Assembly (NCBI GenBank): GCA_021732285.1
Contig: JAKFVH010000202.1
Coordinates: 1-36,969, forward strand
Length of the DNA: 36,969 nucleotides
Source of the DNA: Reyranella sp.
GTDB taxonomy: Bacteria > Pseudomonadota > Alphaproteobacteria > Reyranellales > Reyranellaceae
Direction: 5' to 3'
The notes under the pieces are model-generated. The model saw nothing but the letters and a program-made list of their open reading frames with translations, did not search any database and was not told where the DNA came from. Shown here one piece after another: positions 8,037-20,827 of the stretch (within the stretch, counting starts at the first letter, position 1; each line of letters starts with the position of its first letter). Made by a program: the position numbers and the translations under genes.

Positions 8037-10160
8037 ATGACCGACGCGGTCTCCCAGCCTACGACGCGCTTCGGTCTAGCGGCGAAGCTGTTCGCCATCC
8101 TGCTCGTGCTGGGCGCCGTCGCGGTGCTGATCACGGGCGTCCTGGGCTACATTCGTGCCCGCGACGCACTCGAACACACCATCTTCAATCAGCTCACCTC
8201 GGCGCGCGAGACCAAGGCAAACCAGGTCGAGACCTACTTCCGCAGCATCCGCGCCGAGATGCGTTTGCTGGCGGCGTCCAAGATGGTGGTCGACGCCATG
8301 CGTGGCTTCGCTGGCGCGGTCGACGAGCTCGATGCCAAGACGGTGCCCCCAGAGGTCCAGCAAAAGGTCATCGGCTGGTACGATACGCAATACATGCCGA
8401 TGGTGCGCCGCTTGCTCGGCCAGGACACGGCCGCCGATGAGTTCCTGCCGATAGGGTCGGCGCCGTACTTCCTGCAAGACTGGTATATCGTCGAAAATCC
8501 CCATCCCAAGGAACGGCGCAAGCTGGTCACCGAAGCCGGCGATGGCGGCACGTACAGCAAGCTGCATGCACTCTACCATCCGCTGATGCGCACGGCGGCA
8601 TCGACGCTCAGCTTCGCCGACTTCATGATGGTCGACCATAGGACTGGCCGAATCATCTACTCAGTCGAAAAGGAAGCCGACTTCGGCACTTCGCTGCGGG
8701 CCGGCCCGTACCGCCGCTCGAATGTTGCGGCCGCCGCCGCCCGCTGCGGCCAGGCACCGGACCCATCCGCGACTTGCCTCGAGGATTTCGCCGATTACCT
8801 GCCGGCCAATGGCGCGCCCCAGGCCTTCATGGCGGCGCCCGTGATCGATCAGGGTGTTGTGATTGGCGTGCTGGTGGCACAGCTCTCGATCGACGAGATC
8901 GACAATATCGTCACGGGCGGCCGGCGGTGGCGGCATGAGGGCTTTGGTGCGACGGGCGAGGCCTATCTGGTCGGATCCGATTTTCTGATTCGCTCCAGCC
9001 CCCGCATGTTCTTCGAGAATCGCGAAACCTATTTCGAGGAACTGAAGGGCGGCCAGACTCCGGAGCACGATATCGAGGACATTCACCGCTACGGCACGCC
9101 GGTGCTGCAACAGCGCGTCGACACCAAGGCAAGCCGCGCTGCACTGGGTGGTGTCGAGGGGACTGGCGAGGTTCTGGGTTATCGCGGCATCCCCACGCTC
9201 GCCTCGTGGGGTCCCGTCCGCGTCTCGGGCGTCAAGTGGGCGCTGATCGCCAAGATCGATTCCTCGGAGGCGTTCGCGCCCGTCAAGCGGCTCGAGCGCG
9301 ACCTGATGATTGTCGGCGGTCTGGCGCTGGTAGTGGTGATCGTTACCGGCGCCTGGCTGTCGCGCTCGCTGCTGGGGCCATTGCGCGAGCTCACGGCCGG
9401 CGTCCGCCGCTTCGCTGCCGGCGATCACGACGCTCATGTCACGGTGCGCACGCGCGACGAGATTGGCCAGCTTTGCCTTGCCTTCAACAGCATGGTCGAC
9501 GAGATCAACGAGAAGAACGTGGTCATCGCGGGCAAGAACCGCGAGAACGAGGAATTGCTGTTGAACGTTCTGCCGGCGCCGATCGCCAACCGCCTGCGCG
9601 GCGGCGAGAAGGGCATCGCCGACGGCTTCGCCGAAGTCACAGTGGCGTTCGCCGACCTGGTCGGCTTCACCGCCATGTCGTCGGAGATGCCGCCGGCGGA
9701 GGTCGTGACGCTTCTCAATGGCTTGTTCAGCCGCTTCGACGAGGCGGCCCACCAGCTCGGCATCGAGAAGATCAAGACCGTGGGCGACGCCTACATGGCG
9801 GTGTGCGGCTTGCCGCTGTCGGTCCCCGATCACGCCGCGCGCATGGTGCGCATGGCGATCCGCATGGTCCATATCACCCGCGAGCATGCAATGGAGCACA
9901 AGGTCTCGATGAAGCTCAGGGTTGGCATCAACAGCGGGCCCGTCGTGGCCGGCGTCATTGGCAAAAGCAAGTACATCTACGACCTATGGGGTGACACGGT
10001 GAACCTGGCGAGCCGCATGGAATCGGGTGGCGTGCCCGACATGATCCAGGTGACGCGTCCGGTCTATGAAAAGCTGAAGGACCAGTTCGTGTTCGAGCCG
10101 CGCGGCGAGATCGAGGTCAAGGGCAAGGGCAGCGTCGAGGCGTGGCTGCTGAAGATGTAG
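8037..10160 (+). CDS. Membrane-bound class III adenylate cyclase with periplasmic sensor and HAMP domain
   Basis: A 707-residue signalling enzyme that should make cAMP from ATP. A first membrane helix (about residues 13-34, LAAKLFAILLVLGAVAVL) and a second (423-443) enclose a periplasmic sensor of nearly 390 residues, probably a Cache-type ligand domain. A HAMP linker follows (about 444-497), then the cyclase domain. All catalytic positions are present: metal aspartates D540 (FADLVGFT) and D584 (TVGDAY), adenine-recognising K580 and D649 (YDLWGD), and transition-state N656 and R660 (TVNLASR). The K/D pair argues for adenylate rather than guanylate cyclase. The frame extends upstream into the preceding gene, but ATG 8037 directly precedes the membrane anchor. 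Nothing nearby suggests the ligand. Confidence 0.9.
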   Translation: MTDAVSQPTTRFGLAAKLFAILLVLGAVAVLITGVLGYIRARDALEHTIFNQLTSARETKANQVETYFRSIRAEMRLLAASKMVVDAMRGFAGAVDELDAKTVPPEVQQKVIGWYDTQYMPMVRRLLGQDTAADEFLPIGSAPYFLQDWYIVENPHPKERRKLVTEAGDGGTYSKLHALYHPLMRTAASTLSFADFMMVDHRTGRIIYSVEKEADFGTSLRAGPYRRSNVAAAAARCGQAPDPSATCLEDFADYLPANGAPQAFMAAPVIDQGVVIGVLVAQLSIDEIDNIVTGGRRWRHEGFGATGEAYLVGSDFLIRSSPRMFFENRETYFEELKGGQTPEHDIEDIHRYGTPVLQQRVDTKASRAALGGVEGTGEVLGYRGIPTLASWGPVRVSGVKWALIAKIDSSEAFAPVKRLERDLMIVGGLALVVVIVTGAWLSRSLLGPLRELTAGVRRFAAGDHDAHVTVRTRDEIGQLCLAFNSMVDEINEKNVVIAGKNRENEELLLNVLPAPIANRLRGGEKGIADGFAEVTVAFADLVGFTAMSSEMPPAEVVTLLNGLFSRFDEAAHQLGIEKIKTVGDAYMAVCGLPLSVPDHAARMVRMAIRMVHITREHAMEHKVSMKLRVGINSGPVVAGVIGKSKYIYDLWGDTVNLASRMESGGVPDMIQVTRPVYEKLKDQFVFEPRGEIEVKGKGSVEAWLLKM

Positions 10161-10191
10161 GGTCGGGCCCCCTTGCATCTGGACAGGACTT

Positions 10192-10204
10192 CGCGATTAT
10201 CGCG
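10192..10204. promoter_or_regulatory. Short palindrome upstream of the IalB-family gene
   Basis: CGCGAT and ATCGCG surround a single central T, giving a perfect 13-base palindrome 19 bases before the start codon. It may be an operator, but such short GC-rich palindromes also arise by chance in this genome. Confidence 0.2.
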
Positions 10205-10222
10205 TCCAAGGGAGCCTAAGGC

Positions 10223-10723
10223 ATGACATCAAGTGGTCGCCGTCGCGTTCTGGCGCTTTTCGCATCGCTCGTCGCCGTGTTTGGCGCCACGGTACCCTCA
10301 TCCGCTCAGGACACCCCTGTCGCCGGCTGGCGGGTTGAATGCACCAGCGACGGCAAGGTCCTGGAATGTCGTGCGATCCAGCAGATGATCAACCGCGAGG
10401 ACAAGCAACTCGTGGCCCAACTTACCGCGCGTATTGCACCAGAGACCAAGGCGCCGGCCCTGACCATCCAGCTTCCTCTGGGCATCAGCCTGACCGAGCC
10501 GGTCCAGCTCAAGGTCGACAATGGCGCGGCGGAACGGCTGCCGGTGCAGACCTGCACCAATGCCGGCTGTATCGTCTCCATGCCCTTGAAGGACCCGTTC
10601 CTGGCATCGTTGCGCAACGGCACGATGCTCAAGATCGCGCTCCAGGATACCAACAAGCGGACGATCAACATCGACGTACCGCTCCTGGGCTTCGGCCTCG
10701 CCTTCGACAAAGCGACCAAATAG
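10223..10723 (+). CDS. Invasion-associated locus B (IalB) family periplasmic protein
   Basis: A 166-residue exported protein. A basic N-terminus (MTSSGRRRVLAL), a hydrophobic core and an SSAQ region fit Sec signal peptide cleavage near residue 29. The mature part has the IalB pattern: GWRVECTSDGKVLECRA at the start, a central stretch with PLGISLTEPVQLKVD, then QTCTNAGCIV. Four cysteines in two pairs probably form disulphides. AAGGGAG and TAAGGC precede the ATG. IalB was named in Bartonella for a role in red-cell invasion, but the family is widespread in free-living alphaproteobacteria, where its function is unknown, so virulence should not be inferred. Confidence 0.85.
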   Translation: MTSSGRRRVLALFASLVAVFGATVPSSAQDTPVAGWRVECTSDGKVLECRAIQQMINREDKQLVAQLTARIAPETKAPALTIQLPLGISLTEPVQLKVDNGAAERLPVQTCTNAGCIVSMPLKDPFLASLRNGTMLKIALQDTNKRTINIDVPLLGFGLAFDKATK

Positions 10724-10937
10724 AAGGGCATCGTCGCCTGCGTCATAGGCCCGCGGCGCTTCGCCTGCGGTCGGGACGGTGACAAAGAGGCCGGATCAGT
10801 CGAATTTGGCCACAATGGGCCGGCATATTGCTGGGGAATCAGGTGTCGACCCCATTGAAAAATAGTCATTTTTTGCGCAAATGGTGCCCCTGGGAAGGGG
10901 CGAGGACAGGGCAGCGGTAGTGGCGAGCAGCGGAACG

Positions 10938-11918
10938 ATGAAGCGGGTCATCACCGGGACGGTCGCGGTGGCAGCCGTTGCCGTGACCGCGGCATGGATT
11001 GCCCACAGCCAGCAGGCCGCCAACGGCTCGACGTCTGCGCTGCAGCCGAGCGGGCCGCTGATCGCGCGCGGCTATACCGAGGCCCCGGCCGGCACGGTGA
11101 TGATCGCCAACGACCCCAATGGCGGTTCGGTGCTGAAGGAACTGCGTATCAAGGAAGGGCAGGCCGTCAAGCGCAACGAGATCATTGCCGTGATGGCCAA
11201 CTATCCCGCGGCCGAGGTCGGCGTGAAGGTCGCCGAGAACAACCTGTTGAAGGCGGAACGGACGCGTGACGCCACCCTGAAAGGAACGCGCGTCATCGAC
11301 CTCAAGCTCGAGGAAGACGCTCTGAAGTCGGCGATCGAGAACAACCGGCTGGCGACCATGCTGCGCAACCGCTCCGGCAGGCCGACCGAGGAAAAGGAGC
11401 TCGAAGTCTGGCTGGCCGAGCAGAGCCTCAAGAATCAACGGGCGAACCTCGAACTCAACAAGCGTCGGCTGAACATCGATCTTGAACAGAATGCCGTGGA
11501 TATCGTCAGGCTGAAGGCGGCGCTCGATCAGCAGATACGCATCCGTGAAGAGGCCCTTGTCCGCTCGCCCATCGACGGCGTCGTCACCCAGATCAATTCA
11601 CGCCAAGGCGAGATGGCGTCGGGCGTGGGCATCGCCAAGGTCGTCGACATGAAGCAATTGCGTGTCTTCGCGACGGTCGACGAGCTGCATCTACCCCGCC
11701 TGAAGGTAGGCGCGCCGGTCGAGGTGACCTTTCGTGGCAGCCCCACCGTATACAAGGGCAAGATTGCCATCGATCCGATGACCGTGAAGCGCGAGAAGCG
11801 CAGCGAAGCCGATCTCGGCGTCGCCAGCGTCCGCCAGATCGAGGTCGAGATCCAGGCCGACGACGGGGTGACGTTCCCCGAGATTCTCGGCCGCGAGGCG
11901 CGCGTCACCTTCCTTTGA
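10938..11918 (+). CDS. HlyD-family periplasmic adaptor (membrane fusion) protein
   Basis: A 326-residue protein with an N-terminal membrane anchor (VITGTVAVAAVAVTAAWIA), a lipoyl-like half (GGSVLKELRIKEGQAVKRNE), a long alpha-helical hairpin of roughly residues 95-200 rich in charged heptads, and a second lipoyl half and beta-barrel (EEALVRSPIDGVVTQINSRQ). This is the layout of adaptors that link an inner-membrane ABC or RND pump to an outer-membrane channel. No such partner gene is in the window, so it is an orphan here. The frame is open from 10881, but ATG 10938 directly precedes the hydrophobic anchor. The C-terminus is typical of MacA/DevB-like adaptors. Confidence 0.78.
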   Translation: MKRVITGTVAVAAVAVTAAWIAHSQQAANGSTSALQPSGPLIARGYTEAPAGTVMIANDPNGGSVLKELRIKEGQAVKRNEIIAVMANYPAAEVGVKVAENNLLKAERTRDATLKGTRVIDLKLEEDALKSAIENNRLATMLRNRSGRPTEEKELEVWLAEQSLKNQRANLELNKRRLNIDLEQNAVDIVRLKAALDQQIRIREEALVRSPIDGVVTQINSRQGEMASGVGIAKVVDMKQLRVFATVDELHLPRLKVGAPVEVTFRGSPTVYKGKIAIDPMTVKREKRSEADLGVASVRQIEVEIQADDGVTFPEILGREARVTFL

Positions 11919-12217
11919 GCCCGCGGATTTTCCCTGGGGATTTCCACGTAGGCAAGCTGCCGACGGCATGTAACATATTCGACACTCGCGGCGGCGTGGA
12001 ATGCAGACACGCAGCTAAACGCACGGGAGCCGAAAGGGGAGAGAGATTCAAGGAGCGGAAACCCCGGAAGCAGCGGCCATAGACCTCACGGTGCGTAGGT
12101 AGCGACACATGGCCAGCCGGAGTGGCGACCGGCCCGCGAGTAATCAAATCGTCCGACAAATCCCTGAATCGCGATCATTTCCTCGCAACCTGAGGCGGGT
12201 TCGGCGGTTTCTAATGG
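11919..12217. other. Non-coding gap before the glycogen/trehalose operon
   Basis: About 300 bases with no convincing gene. Short frames here are arginine-rich and look like GC-driven noise. The promoter of the seven-gene operon should lie in this gap. I looked for an EcfG-type general stress promoter (GGAAC, 16-18 bases, then GTT) and for a strong sigma70 pair and saw neither. An in-frame TAA at 12212-12214 bounds glgE on its 5' side. Confidence 0.5.
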
Positions 12218-15200
12218 ATGGGCAGGTGCTTGAAGTCCACGGCCGGAGCGGCCGGGGTGGGGGAGGCGCGTCGGCGTCTGCAATTGCAGTCGCCGGGCAT
12301 TTGCTATTTCGATGAATTGAACGGCAATGGAGATTGGCTGCCACGACTGGCCCGAGTCGCCGATCTGGGCCTCGATCACGTCTGTCTCAATCCCTTCCTG
12401 GCGAGACGCAACGATCCGTTGTTGATCAGCGATCTGGCCAAGCCGAACCCCGGACTGGGGATCGGCGGTTCGATCGAAGAGGCGGTCCACGAGATAGCCG
12501 CGCTGTGTGAACGGCGTGGCCTGCGCCTTTGTCTCGATGTTGTGCTTGACCGGCTGGCGTTTGACGGGGCCACCGCCCATCAGGCCGGAGATCTGTTCGA
12601 GCGCCGATATCAAAGTGATGTCGTCGATCCGCGGCTCGACGGTTCCATTGCGCACGCCGTCACGGTGCGGCCCGATGCCGATCGGGTCGCATCATGGTGG
12701 GCTTCGCACCTTGTACGACTGGCTAACGCCGGAGCAACGGCCTTCCGCCTGCTGGGTCTCGGTCTTCTGCCCGCCGGCGCCTTGCGCGCGATCGTTGCAG
12801 CGACCCGCCGCGAGAGTGCTTGTGCGTTGTGGGCGTGGGCTCCTGGCCTCGCCTGGTCGCGGCACGGCGAGCTGGCAGGTGCAGGCCTCGACGGCGTCTT
12901 CGCCTCTACTGCCTGGTGGGACGGAAGTGCTGCCTGGTACGTCGAGGAACTCGATTCGCTTGCCCGCATTGCGCCGGTCATCGGCGCGGCCGCGGAAGCG
13001 CGCAGCCTGCCGGCGGATGTCACCGCGCGACGTCGTGCACTGCAGCTCGCTGCTGCCACGACCGATGGCCTGTTCCTGCCGGAAGGATTTGCCGCAGACG
13101 TCGAAGACGACATCCGACAAGCAGCAGCCGGTCTCCAACGTAGCCGCCGGTCGACAAAGTCCGTCCGCCGCCTGACGGGGTCGTCGGCGGCCGTGACGGC
13201 GCTGGCGCGTCTCGACGCGGCCGATCCGCGCCAGGCGCAGCATGGACTTGTCACTTTGATAAACAGCGATTTGGCCAAGGAGCAGCCCGTGCCGGTGAGC
13301 CTCGATCCGCTCGATCCGCTTGCTGGCGCCATGCTGGGCGGCCCCCGGCTGCTCGACGGACGATCGATGCCCGATCGCCTGCAGCCGGGTGAAGTGCTGA
13401 TGGCCGAGCTCGACGCCATCACTCCGGTGAGGGGCGATGAACCGCACTCGGCCTGCGTTGCTACATCCCGCTCTCCGGTGGTGATCGACCGCGTCGTTCC
13501 CCAGGCGCCGGGCTTCGCAGTTCGCCGTGTCATCGGCCGGCCGATCACGGTGGAGGCCGACATCTTCGCCGATGGGCACGACGTTCTGGCGGCGGAGCTG
13601 CTGTGGTGCGAAGCCGGCAAGTCGGAGTGGCAGCGCGCCGCCATGATCCCGCTCGGCAACGACCGCTGGCGCGCCACCATGATACCTCGGCGCATCGGCC
13701 GGCATTTCTTCACCATCGAAGCCTGGCGCGATGAATATGGCAGCCTGGGCCACGCTCTCGAGGTCAAGAGCCGGGCCGGCGTCGATGTCGCCGTCGACAT
13801 CGCCGATGCCGCCGCCCATCTGCGCCGGCTGGGTCTTGGCGAGCTCGTGGCCAAGCTGGATCGCGCCGACACGGCCGCCGCTGTGCGCCTGTTGACGGCC
13901 AGCGAAACGCATCACCTGGTCGCTGCGACGGAGGTTCGCCATCTGCCCTGCCGGCATCCTGAGATCGCCGTCGAGGTCGAGCGGCCACAGGCCGAGTTTG
14001 CAAGCTGGTACGAGCTCTTCCCGCGCTCGCTCGGGACCTTCAACGACGTCGTCGCCCATCTGCCGCGTGTTCGCGACATGGGATTCGACGTGCTTTATTT
14101 CCCGCCCATCCATCCCATCGGCACGACCAATCGCAAGGGCCGCAACAATGCCTTGAAGGCGGCGTCCAGCGATCCTGGCAGCCCTTATGCCATCGGCGCC
14201 CGCGACGGCGGTCACGACGCGATCCACGCGGCACTCGGCACGCCGGAGGACTTCCGCCGGCTGGTGGCGGCCGCCCGCGAGCATGGCCTCGAGATCGCGC
14301 TCGATTTCGCCATCCAATGCTCACCCGACCATCCCTGGCTCAAGCAGCATCCCGAATGGTTCCGCCGCCGCGCCGACGGCTCGATACGCTTCGCCGAGAA
14401 TCCGCCCAAGAGGTACGAGGACATCGTCAATGTCGACTTCTATGCCGACGGCGCGATACCCGAGCTGTGGCTGGCATTGCGCGATGTCGTGCTGCACTGG
14501 GCAGGCGAGGGCGTGCGGATCTTCCGCGTCGACAATCCGCACACCAAGCCGTTGCCGTTCTGGGAATGGATGATCGCCGATGTCCGCGGCCGCCATCCCG
14601 ACGTGATCTTCCTGGCCGAGGCTTTTACGCGGCCAACCATGATGTACCGCCTTGCCAAGATCGGCTTTTCGCAGTCCTACACCTACTTCACCTGGCGCAA
14701 CGGCAAGGGCGAGATCGCCGATTATCTGCGCGAGCTGACGACGACGGAGGTCGCCGACTACTACCGGCCCCACTTCTTCGTCAATACGCCCGACATCAAT
14801 CCCTATTTCCTGCAGAGCTCGGGCCGCGCCGGCTTCCTGATCCGTGCCGCTCTGGCCGCGACGCTGTCCGGCCTGTGGGGCGTCTATTCCGGGTTCGAGC
14901 TCTGTGAATCCGCGGCCCTGCCGGGTCGCGAGGAATATCTCGATTCGGAGAAGTACGAAGCGCGGCAGCGCGATTTCAATGCACCCGGCAACATCGTCGC
15001 CGAGATCACCACGCTCAATCGCCTGCGCCGCCTGCATCCCGCGCTTCACAGCCATCTCGGCGTGCGCTTCTACAACGCCTTCAACGACCAGGTCCTGGTC
15101 TACGGCAAGCCATCGCCCGATGGCGCGGAGATGATTCTGGTCGCCGTCAGCGTCGATCCCCATCACCCGCAGGAAGCGTCGTTCGAAGTGCCCTTGTGGG

Positions 15201-15351
15201 AGTGGAAATTGCCCGACAACGGGTCCGTCGAGGTCGAGGACCTGATGCGCGGCACCCGCTTCGCCTGGCACGGCAAGATGCAGAGCGTTCGTCTCGATCC
15301 GGCCGACTTGCCGTTCGCCATCTGGCGGATCGCGCCAACGGGAGGCCGGCC

Positions 15352-15355
<4 letters not shown>
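12218..15355 (+). CDS. glgE: GlgE maltosyltransferase with an extra N-terminal amylase-like domain
   Basis: A 1045-residue cytoplasmic enzyme that transfers maltose from alpha-maltose 1-phosphate to the non-reducing end of alpha-1,4-glucans. The canonical GlgE unit begins near residue 421 (VVIDRVVPQAPGFAVRR) and includes EFASWYELFPRS, YFPPIHPIGTTNRKGRNN, nucleophile D772 (IFRVDNPHTKP), acid/base E801 (FLAEAFTRPTMM) and D859 (NTPDINPYF). The spacing of 29 and 58 residues matches Streptomyces GlgE. The first 415 residues resemble a degenerate GH13 barrel lacking catalytic acids, so the protein is far longer than the usual 660-700. The start is ATG 12218, with GTG 12257 (GGAG upstream) as an alternative. 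Its stop overlaps the next start by four bases. Confidence 0.93.
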
Positions 15356-18635
<3,280 letters not shown>

Positions 18636-18639
<4 letters not shown>

Positions 18640-20825
18640 ACGAAATGACCAGACCGCAGCTTGACCGCGGCGAGGTCGAGGCGCTGATGATGGCGCGTCA
18701 TCGCGATTCCTGCCGCGTGCTGGGGCCGCATGACGGGCCCGACGGCCGTACTGTCCGCGCCTATCTGCCGGGCGCGCAGTCGGTCGAGGTGCTGCGCTGC
18801 GCCGATCGTGCCTCGCTGGGAACGTTGCCCGAGGTGGAACCGGGCCTGTTCGACGGCGCCGTGGCCGACGCTTCGCCTTATCTGCTGCGCATCCAGTGGC
18901 CGGCCGCGGTGCAGGAGACCGAGGATCCCTACGCCTTCGGGCCGGTGCTGGGCGAGCTCGACCTGCACCTGTTCAACGAAGGCCGCCACTTCCATCTGGC
19001 CGATGCGCTCGGCGCCAACGTCGCCACCATCGACGGCGTGCCGGGCGTGCGCTTCGCGGTGTGGGCGCCCAATGCCGAGCGCGTGGCGGTGATCGGCGAT
19101 TTCAATTCCTGGGACGCGCGGCGCCATCCCATGCGGTTGCGCTATCCGTCCGGCATCTGGGAGCTGTTCGTGCCGCGGACCGCCGCGGGTATGCGCTACA
19201 AGTACGACATCATGGGCCCGGGCGGGGTCCGCCAGGCCGAAAAGGCCGATCCAGTAGCGCAGCAGGCCGAGCTCGCCCCCGGGACCGCCTCGATCGTGCC
19301 CGCGCCGCGGCCGTTCCGCTGGACTGACGACAAATGGATGTCGAGCCGTGCGCAGCGCCAGGCGCCCCAGGCACCGATCTCGATCTACGAGGTGCATGTC
19401 GGCTCGTGGCTCAGGCCCGGCGAGCCGCACGGCTCGCTGTGGGACCTCGCCGTCGAGCGCCTGATCCCCTACGTCGTCGAGCTCGGCTTCACGCATGTCG
19501 AGCTGCTGCCCATCACCGAGCATCCGTTCGGCGGCTCGTGGGGCTACCAGCCGCTGGGGCTCTTCGCGCCGTCGGCCCGTTTCGGCCCGCCGGAGGCCTT
19601 TGCCCGCTTCGTCGATGCGCTGCATGCCAACGGCATCGGCCTGCTGCTCGACTGGGTGCCGGCGCATTTCCCGACCGATCCGCATGGCCTGGCGCGCTTC
19701 GACGGCACGGCGCTCTACGAGCATCTCGACCCGCGCGAGGGCTTCCACCGCGACTGGAACACCTACATCTACAATTTCGGGCGCCGCGAGGTGCAGGGCT
19801 TCCTGATCGCGAGCGCGCTGCACTGGCTCGAGCGCTATCACGTCGACGGGCTGCGGGTCGATGCCGTGGCCTCCATGCTCTATCGCGACTACAGCCGGCC
19901 GGCCGACGCCTGGATCCCCAACGTCTATGGCGGCCGCGAGAACCTCGAGGCCGTGGGCTTCCTGCGCCATCTCAACGCCGTCGTCGGCGAGCGCTGCCCC
20001 GGCGCCATCGTCGTCGCCGAGGAATCGACGGCCTGGCCCGGCGTCACCCAGGCTCAACCCGACGGGCTGGGCTTCTCCTACAAGTGGAACATGGGCTGGA
20101 TGCACGACACGCTGCGCTACATCGAGCACGAGCCCATCCATCGCGCCTACCACCACGACGACATCACCTTCGGCCTGCTCTACGCCTTCTCGGAGAAGTT
20201 CATCCTGCCGATCTCGCACGACGAGGTCGTGCACGGCAAAGGCTCGCTGCTGGGCAAGATGCCGGGCGACACCTGGCAGCGCTTCGCCAACCTGCGCGCC
20301 TATCTCGGTTTCATGTGGGCGCATCCCGGCAAGAAGCTGCTGTTCATGGGCTGCGAGATCGGCCAGCCGCGTGAATGGAACCACGACGCCGAGATCGACT
20401 GGGCCCTGCTCGGCGATCCCGCTCATGCCGGCATCCAGCGGCTGCTGCGCGACCTCAACCGGCTCTACACGGCCGAGCCGGCGTTGCACCGGCGCGACGC
20501 CGAGCCTGAAGGTTTCCGCTGGCTGATCGGAGACGATCGCGCCAATTCCGTCTTCGCCTTCCTGCGCCAGGGCCGTGAGGGAGATATCCCGATTCTGGTC
20601 GCCTGCAACATGACGCCGGTGCCGCGGCATGGCTATCGCATCGGCGTGCCGCGGCCGGGCCGCTGGCGCGAGATCGCCAACACCGATTCACGCTTCTACG
20701 GCGGCGGCGACCTCGGCAATGACGGCGGCGCCGTCACCCACGACCAGCCCTCGCACGGCGAAGCGCAATCCGTTCTGCTGACCCTGCCGCCGCTTGCCAC
20801 GGTGATGTTGCGCGCGGAGGGCTAA
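18636..20825 (+). CDS. glgB: 1,4-alpha-glucan branching enzyme GlgB
   Basis: A 729-residue GH13 enzyme that creates alpha-1,6 branches in the glucan made by GlgE. The N-terminal modules (about residues 1-230) include the CBM48 region [19 protein letters not shown]. The barrel begins at [13 protein letters not shown]. Catalytic residues are nucleophile D409 ([15 protein letters not shown]), acid/base E462 ([10 protein letters not shown]) and D529 ([13 protein letters not shown]), within four residues of the E. coli numbers. Length equals E. coli GlgB. The start is either GTG 18636, which overlaps the treS stop as GTGA, or ATG 18645 three codons later. The stop is two bases before glgX. Confidence 0.96.
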
Positions 20826-20827
20826 GG

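Noticed and set aside
10830..10890. AT-rich stretch with GTGTCGACCCCATTG and a T-run, reminiscent of insertion sequence ends
   Set aside because: No terminal inverted repeat partner, target duplication or transposase fragment was found nearby, so an insertion scar cannot be supported.
12109..12315. A 68-codon plus-strand ORF overlapping the glgE start
   Set aside because: Glycine/serine/alanine/arginine-biased and out of frame with glgE; the glgE frame shows the conserved barrel-like sequence over the shared region.
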